Positions 59,234 through 64,000 of a stretch of DNA of 64,000 nt are shown piece by piece. The notes beneath the pieces were generated by a model that searched no databases, was not told the origin of the DNA, and worked only from the letters and a program-made list of their open reading frames with translations. The translations under genes were made by a program, and so were the position numbers. Location: positions 1-64,000 of the forward strand of contig UQCW01000003.1 in assembly GCA_900539625.1 (NCBI GenBank). Reading direction: 5' to 3'. The stretch's first letter is position 1, and each line of letters opens with the position of its first letter. This stretch comes from an uncultured Prevotella sp. GTDB lineage: Bacteria; Bacteroidota; Bacteroidia; Bacteroidales; Bacteroidaceae.

Positions 59234-59456
59234 AAGTAATGGTTAAGGGATGTTCTATAAATTAGTTTTAATGGAGATTCTTTATTTAGGATTGACTTGG
59301 CCGCTTTTACAGTTCTCACTCGCATCTTGCTGTATTTCAAAGACTCACATAGCTCGCTATGCTCGTCTTTGAAATACAACAATCTGCTTCGCGATAAATG
59401 TAAAATCGGCTCAAGCTAATTTACAGAACACCCCTAAAATCTTTTGCCATTACTTA
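59234..59456. repeat. Family A palindromic repeat, copy A7 (long form)
   Basis: About 223 bp. The ends AAGTAATGGTTAAGGGATGT and ACACCCCTAAAATCTTTTGCCATTACTT are inverted. The interior is a longer palindrome around CACATAGCTCGCTATG, flanked by mirrored GTATTTCAAAGAC and GTCTTTGAAATAC. It fills the gap between DUF5020 and the nitroreductase gene. Confidence 0.75.
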
Positions 59457-59484
59457 ATCTCTGTCACCCCCAATAATCATCATT

Positions 59485-59997
59485 ATGGAAAGTATGCTTT
59501 CATTGAGCTGTGAGCGTTTCTCTGCCCGTAAGTTCACGTCCGAACCGGTAAGCCAGGAAGACCTGGAATATATTATGAAATGCGTGCGTATGGCGCCTTC
59601 TGCCTGCAACAAACAGCCTTGGCGTTGGCTTGTGGTGCGTTCAGAAGCGGCGAAAAAACAGCTTCAGGCGTGTTACGACCGCGAATGGTTTCGCACGGCG
59701 CCGCTTTATATCGTCGGACTGATGAACGTGAAGGAAAATTGGGTGCGCAAGTACGACAATTATCCACATGGTGCCATCGATGTCGCCATCGCTGCCGAGC
59801 ATCTCTGCCTTGCCGCCACTGATCGCGGACTTGGCACGTGCTGGGTGTGTGCCTTCAATCCCGCCAAATTCAATGAATATTTTGGCCGGGAAGACTTCGA
59901 GCCCGTGGTCATCATCCCCATCGGACACATTGCAGACGATTGTCCAAGGGCGGAAAAAGTCAGAAAAGACCTGTCGGAAATAATGGAAGAAGTGTAA
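59485..59997 (+). CDS. Nitroreductase family protein
   Basis: 170 residues, a compact FMN-dependent oxidoreductase. Motifs: ERFSARKFTSEPVSQEDL (phosphate-binding Arg), APSACNKQPWRWLVV (FMN site), and AIAAEHLCLAATDRGLGTCWVC near the centre. It is at the short end of the family. Substrates of such proteins range from nitro compounds to flavins and quinones; nothing here narrows it. It lies after a palindromic repeat and is probably a separate transcript. Confidence 0.9.
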   Translation: MESMLSLSCERFSARKFTSEPVSQEDLEYIMKCVRMAPSACNKQPWRWLVVRSEAAKKQLQACYDREWFRTAPLYIVGLMNVKENWVRKYDNYPHGAIDVAIAAEHLCLAATDRGLGTCWVCAFNPAKFNEYFGREDFEPVVIIPIGHIADDCPRAEKVRKDLSEIMEEV

Positions 59998-60163
59998 GCT
60001 TGCTTGCTTCCCTTTGATATTGCTTACCACGGCGGAAAGTTGGATGAGGCTTTCTCCGTGGTAAGCTTTTTTTGAATACCTACTTGCCTATATAGAGACA
60101 GCATTTCTGAATACATATCAGTCACCTTTTCGTAAAAACGCAGGGAACTCATGTTGTATAAAA

Positions 60164-60195
60164 CTTGTGTATTTATTAATAAATAGCTAACTTTG
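60164..60195 (+). promoter_or_regulatory. Promoter of the NhaC gene
   Basis: CTTG (60164-60167), a 20-bp spacer and TAACTTTG (60188-60195). ATG at 60229. Confidence 0.7.
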
Positions 60196-60228
60196 CATAG
60201 TTTATTAAGAAATATTGAATAACTATAC

Positions 60229-61662
60229 ATGAAAGAAACTCCAAAAACCCCTTCAGCCTTCCTTTCCCTTCTGCCTTTGATAGTCTTGGTATTGATGCTT
60301 GTGGCCACTGTTCGTGCCTACGGGAGCGATTCGCTTTCCGGTGCCAGTCAGGTGACCCTTCTTGTCGTTTCGGCCTTTTGCGTATTGATTGGCATGTGTT
60401 TTTTGAAAGTGCCGTGGAAGAAATTTGAAGAAGCCATCGTCTTTAACATCACCAATGTGGCAACGGCCGTTATCATCCTTTTGCTCATTGGTGCCTTGAG
60501 TGGAGCGTGGATGGTGAGCGGCGTTGTGCCGTCGCTCATCTATTACGGGGTGCAAATCATCCATCCAGATGTCTTTTTAGTGTCTTCCTGCATCATCAGC
60601 GCCATGGTCAGTGTCATGACTGGCAGTTCGTGGACAACCATCGCCACCATCGGCATTGCCCTCATGGGCATCGGTCGTGCGCAGGGATTCGACGACGGAT
60701 GGATTGCAGGGGCCATCATCAGTGGAGCCTATTTCGGTGACAAAATCTCTCCCTTGTCCGACACCACAGTCTTGGCTTCTGGCAGCGTCAACGTTCCGCT
60801 CTTTCAGCACATCCGCTATATGGTCATCACCACATTGCCCTCCATCGTGATTGCCTCAGTGGTGTTTTTTGTGGTCGGATTGATGTTTGAAGGTTCCGAC
60901 ACGGGCGAAATCGCAGCATTCAGTCAAGCCCTCTCCGGCCGTTTCAACATCACGCCCTGGCTGCTTGCTGTGCCCGTTCTTACGGGAATAATGATTGCCA
61001 AGCGGTGGCCGCCCATCATCACTTTGTTTCTCTCCACGCTTTTGGCCGTGGTTTTTGCTTTGGTGTTTCAGAGCGACGTTTTGGGTGAAATTGCCGACGG
61101 CGATTTGTTTAAAGGCGCCATGCAGAGCGTCTATGGCAGCACTTCCATTCCAACAGATAGTCAACTCCTGACGGATCTCGTTGCCACGCGCGGCATGGCC
61201 GGCATGATGGGAACAATTTGGTTGATACTTTGTGCCATGTGTTTCGGTGGAACCATGGAAGCCGGCGGCATGGTGCGTGGCATCACGCAATTGTTTGTGC
61301 GCATGATTCGCGGTCGCACCAGTTTGGTCGGTGCGACAGCCTGCAGCGGTTTGATGCTGAATCTCGCGGTGGCCGACCAGTATATCTGCGTGCTTCTAAC
61401 GGGCAATATGTTCAAGCGTATATACGACCGTCAGGGCTATGAACGCCGCCTGCTGAGCCGCACAACGGAAGACAGTGTGACCGTCACCTCAGTGCTCGTT
61501 CCGTGGAACACCTGTGGTATGACACAGAGCACGGTGCTCGGCGTGCCAACGCTTACTTACCTGCCATATTGCATCTTCAATCTTGTCAGTCCGCTGGTGA
61601 GTATCTGTGTGGCTGCACTTGGCTACAAAATATTTAGGGTGGGAGAGAAGAAAGAACAATAA
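60229..61662 (+). CDS. Na+/H+ antiporter NhaC-like
   Basis: 477 residues, about 11-12 membrane helices. Conserved pieces: FEEAIVFNITNVATAVIILLLIGALSG, VMTGSSWTTIATIGIALMGIG and GAYFGDKISPLSDTTVLAS, the last a hallmark of NhaC (buried acidic residues). NCS-like variants exist in the family that exchange malate or other substrates, so the exact cations are not certain. It is monocistronic, with its own promoter and a strong terminator at 61669. Confidence 0.85.
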   Translation: MKETPKTPSAFLSLLPLIVLVLMLVATVRAYGSDSLSGASQVTLLVVSAFCVLIGMCFLKVPWKKFEEAIVFNITNVATAVIILLLIGALSGAWMVSGVVPSLIYYGVQIIHPDVFLVSSCIISAMVSVMTGSSWTTIATIGIALMGIGRAQGFDDGWIAGAIISGAYFGDKISPLSDTTVLASGSVNVPLFQHIRYMVITTLPSIVIASVVFFVVGLMFEGSDTGEIAAFSQALSGRFNITPWLLAVPVLTGIMIAKRWPPIITLFLSTLLAVVFALVFQSDVLGEIADGDLFKGAMQSVYGSTSIPTDSQLLTDLVATRGMAGMMGTIWLILCAMCFGGTMEAGGMVRGITQLFVRMIRGRTSLVGATACSGLMLNLAVADQYICVLLTGNMFKRIYDRQGYERRLLSRTTEDSVTVTSVLVPWNTCGMTQSTVLGVPTLTYLPYCIFNLVSPLVSICVAALGYKIFRVGEKKEQ

Positions 61663-61668
61663 AAAAAC

Positions 61669-61706
61669 AAAAGCATGGGGCGTCCAAACGGGCGCCCCAT
61701 GCTTTT
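61669..61706. terminator. Terminator between nhaC and the HsdR-N gene
   Basis: A perfect 14-bp stem AAAAGCATGGGGCG/CGCCCCATGCTTTT (61669-61682 with 61693-61706), with A and T runs on both sides; usable in both directions for the convergent genes. Confidence 0.85.
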
Positions 61707-61850
61707 GGAAATCTAAAGGGATGTTTCCAATGGAGCTTGCCAGCCTCATTATGTTTCAGGCACGGAAGCAGCGGGAGTCGGTGTGGCTCGTCTGCCGATG
61801 CCCTGCCTCTTGCTGGCATGATGAGGCTGCAGGCCAGGCAAAACCCTTTC

Positions 61851-62306
61851 TCATTTCAGTTCTGAATAAGCCGGGATTTCGCGCAGATATTCCACGTTTC
61901 CGGCCTCGTAATCAATGTGGCAGCAATAGTGGTTGATTCCGTTCGTGACGAAGAGATAATCAGCTCTGAGAACACTGTTGTAGGAGGCAATTTGCGTGAA
62001 AACCTGCTGCGTGATAGGCACAGAGGGGGCTTTATATTCAACGATGGCGCGTGGGCGGCCTCCGTCGCGGTGGTAAAGCACACTGTCGCAACGGCGTGAA
62101 ACACCGCCAACCTTGAGGCCCACTTCGTTGCCGAGCAGAGCGGCAGGGTAGCCCTTGTGTTCAACCAGAAAATGAACAAAGTGCTGGCGCACCCATTCTT
62201 CGGGTGTGAGAGTGACGTAGCGGCGGCGCAGGAAGTCGAAAACAAGGGTGCGCCCCCCTTGCACTTTCGTTTTTATATTGAAGGAGGGGAGATTTAATGG
62301 AATCAT
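61851..62306 (-). CDS. Orphan HsdR N-terminal nuclease-domain protein
   Basis: 151 residues from MIPLNLPSFNIKTKVQG. It resembles only the N-terminal PD-(D/E)xK nuclease domain of type I restriction HsdR subunits: WVRQHFVHFLVEHKGYP, then CDSVLYHRDGGRPRAIVEYKAP, in which Asp, Glu and Lys form the catalytic set. No helicase, HsdM or HsdS gene is nearby. Stand-alone copies are common in Bacteroidetes and their job is unknown. A minus-strand TAAATTTG box at about 62460-62467 may drive it, with a long leader. Confidence 0.85.
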   Translation of the reverse strand: MIPLNLPSFNIKTKVQGGRTLVFDFLRRRYVTLTPEEWVRQHFVHFLVEHKGYPAALLGNEVGLKVGGVSRRCDSVLYHRDGGRPRAIVEYKAPSVPITQQVFTQIASYNSVLRADYLFVTNGINHYCCHIDYEAGNVEYLREIPAYSELK

Positions 62307-62479
62307 TTGTTTATATTTGCACCACGAACCGTCCCCGTGGCGGCCTTGCGTCGACACTGGGATGGTTGCGGTTGGTTTTAACATACTGAATACTCCGCCG
62401 CTTTCAGAGGCGTGCCGTGGAACGGCACATAGCTTCTGAAAACAGAAGGGGGAATATTCGCAAATTTACGAGTTTATTT

Positions 62480-63256
62480 ATGATTACAAAGCAAGAAATT
62501 GTTGGAAACTGGCTCGTTCGTTACACCAAAATGCCGCTGGAGGCGTTTGGCCAGCACATTCTTCTGACGAATTTTAATAACTACATAGATTTGTTTTGCG
62601 ACGAGATGAACGTGCCGCATGTGGGCTTTGAAGCCAACATGCGTGCCGTGACGGCTGGCGACATCACGATGATCAATTTCGGCATCGGAAGTCCGAATGC
62701 GGCGCTCATCATGGATTTGCTCAGTTGCGTCAATCCGAAGGCTTGCCTGTTTTTGGGCAAGTGTGGCGGCATTTCCGATAAGACACATCTCGGCGATTAC
62801 ATCCTGCCCTTGGCAGGCATCCGCGGCGAAGGAACGTCAAACGATTATTTTCCGCCAGAGGTGCCGGCACTTCCGGCGTTTATGCTTCAGCGTGCCGTTT
62901 CCACCGCTCTGCGAGACAATAGTCATGATTATTGGACGGGTACGGTCTATACGACCAACCGCCGTGTCTGGGAACATGATGAACGCTTCAAGAATTATCT
63001 TCGCGAAACGCGGGCTATGGCTGTCGACATGGAGACGGCAACGCTCTTTTCTTGTGGATTCTATAACCACATTCCGACAGGGGCGCTCTTGCTCGTGTCG
63101 GACAATCCGATGGACCCCGATGGTGTCAAAACGGAGGCCAGCGACCAGAAGGTGACTTCCAATTTCGCGGCGCAACATGTGCGCATCGGCATTGAGGCCA
63201 TGAAACTGATCATCGGCGAGAGAAAGACCGTTCGTCATCTGAAATACGATTGGTGA
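62480..63256 (+). CDS. amn: AMP nucleosidase
   Basis: 258 residues, matching the short Bacteroidetes form of the enzyme, which splits AMP into adenine and ribose-5-phosphate. Recognisable: ITMINFGIGSPNAALIMDLL, ACLFLGKCGGIS, IRGEGTSNDYFPPEVPALPAF, VYTTNRRVWEHDERF and MAVDMETATLFSCGF, in which Asp and Glu are the catalytic and ribose-binding residues of nucleoside phosphorylases. Start chosen at MITKQEIVGNW. It is divergent from the HsdR-N gene. Confidence 0.9.
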   Translation: MITKQEIVGNWLVRYTKMPLEAFGQHILLTNFNNYIDLFCDEMNVPHVGFEANMRAVTAGDITMINFGIGSPNAALIMDLLSCVNPKACLFLGKCGGISDKTHLGDYILPLAGIRGEGTSNDYFPPEVPALPAFMLQRAVSTALRDNSHDYWTGTVYTTNRRVWEHDERFKNYLRETRAMAVDMETATLFSCGFYNHIPTGALLLVSDNPMDPDGVKTEASDQKVTSNFAAQHVRIGIEAMKLIIGERKTVRHLKYDW

Positions 63257-63347
63257 GAAACGCAAAGGAGCGTGGCAGGTGGCCAGCGACAATGGCGCGA
63301 ACTTGAACGGAGCAGGAATAAGGCGGCATCTGCTGATTTATGGATTT

Positions 63348-63422
63348 AGGTAGGTGTCCAAAATTTTTTTATAGTATCCATGCAGGAGAAAACCAGTTTG
63401 AACTAATTTGGAACACCTACTT
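63348..63422. repeat. Family B palindromic repeat, copy B3
   Basis: The ends GTAGGTGTCCAAAATTT and AATTTGGAACACCTAC are inverted. The centre TATAGTATCCATGCAGG is near-identical to copy B1 at 32.8 kb. ATTTAG occurs on both sides (63344-63349 and 63423-63428), a possible short target duplication. Confidence 0.7.
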
Positions 63423-63436
63423 ATTTAGATTAAGTA

Positions 63437-64000
63437 ATGGCATATAATACATCTTTCTCTGCCCGAAAGAAAACGGGTGTGACCTATGAGACCATCATTC
63501 GGGAAGTGAGGGCCGGCGAACTGAAGCCGGTTTATTTTCTGATGGGGGAGGAGAGCTACTATATTGACCGCGTGTCGGACTTCATTGTCGACGCGGTGCT
63601 GAAAAAAGACGAGCGCGATTTCAATCTTCTTACCTTCTTCGGGATGGAAACTGACATCGACACGGTGATTAATGCTGCCAAAGGATTTCCGATGGGAGCG
63701 CAGCGACTGGTGGTTATGGTGAAAGAAGCGCAGGGGTTGAAAAATTTGGAGCGCTTGGAGTTTTATCTGAAGAGCGTTCAGCCCTCAACCGTGCTTATCT
63801 TTTGCTACAAAAACGGCAAAATCGACCAGCGCCTGAAGGTGGCCTCGATGATTGAGAAGCAGGGGGTGCTTTATGAGTCACCCAAACTGAACGAGCGTCA
63901 GCTCATCGCTTTCATCAAATCCTATGCGCAGCGCAAACGCATTGGCATCGAAGAACAGGCCGTCATGATGTTGGCAGAGTATGTGGGGAACGATTTAAAC
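63437..64000 (+). CDS. holA: DNA polymerase III subunit delta (partial, cut by the window edge)
   Basis: 188 codons are visible, starting MAYNTSFSARKKTG. The pattern VYFLMGEESYYIDRVSDFIV (near 35-54), then VVMVKEAQGLKNLE and a C-terminal LNERQLIAFIKSYAQRK, is that of HolA N-terminal and middle domains. The start codon lies inside AAGTAATGG, the end sequence of the family A repeats, and follows copy B3 by 15 bp. The remainder is outside the window. Confidence 0.88.
   Translation, partial: MAYNTSFSARKKTGVTYETIIREVRAGELKPVYFLMGEESYYIDRVSDFIVDAVLKKDERDFNLLTFFGMETDIDTVINAAKGFPMGAQRLVVMVKEAQGLKNLERLEFYLKSVQPSTVLIFCYKNGKIDQRLKVASMIEKQGVLYESPKLNERQLIAFIKSYAQRKRIGIEEQAVMMLAEYVGNDLN

Overview
The window looks like a chromosome segment of a Bacteroidales bacterium, most likely a Prevotella-like member of the Prevotellaceae. 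Evidence: promoters follow the Bacteroidetes pattern (TTTG or CTTG, about 20 bp, TAnnTTTG) rather than -35/-10; LytTR response regulators pair with LytS-type kinases; and several proteins are typical of the phylum (bifunctional Fkp, DUF5020, DUF4369-thioredoxin, GtrA, PcfJ/PcfK, DUF3873). The species cannot be fixed from sequence reading alone.

Layout. (1) 1-~4960 is one end of an integrative/conjugative element: a leftward cassette of eight small genes, including pcfK-pcfJ and DUF3873, followed by about 1 kb of structured non-coding DNA. (2) 5-11 kb: mnmA, cysK, metY, a divergent Lrp/AsnC regulator, a histidine phosphatase and a LytTR regulator. (3) 11.5-19 kb: a TPR sensor kinase, a patatin fused to a POTRA/barrel module (type Vd secretion), nested palindromic mobile repeats and a second LytTR/LytS pair. 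(4) 19.3-23.2 kb: two SGNH hydrolases and an MBOAT acyltransferase, a polysaccharide O-acetylation operon. (5) 23.5 kb: an unannotated structured RNA with its own promoter and terminator. (6) 24-33 kb: GtrA, Fkp, a 5'-nucleotidase, agmatine deiminase, N-carbamoylputrescine amidase and a FucP-like transporter (fucose salvage and putrescine synthesis). (7) 34-40 kb: lipoprotein, luxS, mtnN, a lone trpB with a Trp-Trp leader peptide and attenuator, queF, queC and a queuosine-precursor transporter behind a preQ1-I-like riboswitch. (8) 40-57 kb: mostly leftward housekeeping genes (exonuclease/phosphatase-family protein, rlmH, zinc-ribbon protein, Nif3, PlsC, metallophosphoesterase, free-standing MetH activation domain, dihydroorotase, glycosyltransferase, FadL porin, aroC, SlyD-type PPIase, dnaX) and a thioredoxin-like protein. 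(9) 57-64 kb: NCS2 purine permease coupled to DUF5020, nitroreductase, NhaC, HsdR-N domain protein, AMP nucleosidase and the start of holA.

Themes. Sulfur and methyl-group metabolism recurs (cysK, metY, Lrp, mtnN, luxS, MetH activation domain). Purine handling recurs (5'-nucleotidase, NCS2/DUF5020, AMP nucleosidase). The intergenic DNA carries several families of palindromic, MITE-like repeats that sit tightly against stop or start codons; one copy has a clear 9-bp target duplication. The best regulatory finds are the trp leader/attenuator, the preQ1-I-like aptamer and the stand-alone RNA at 23.5 kb. All were found by eye; no alignment, folding or database search was run.
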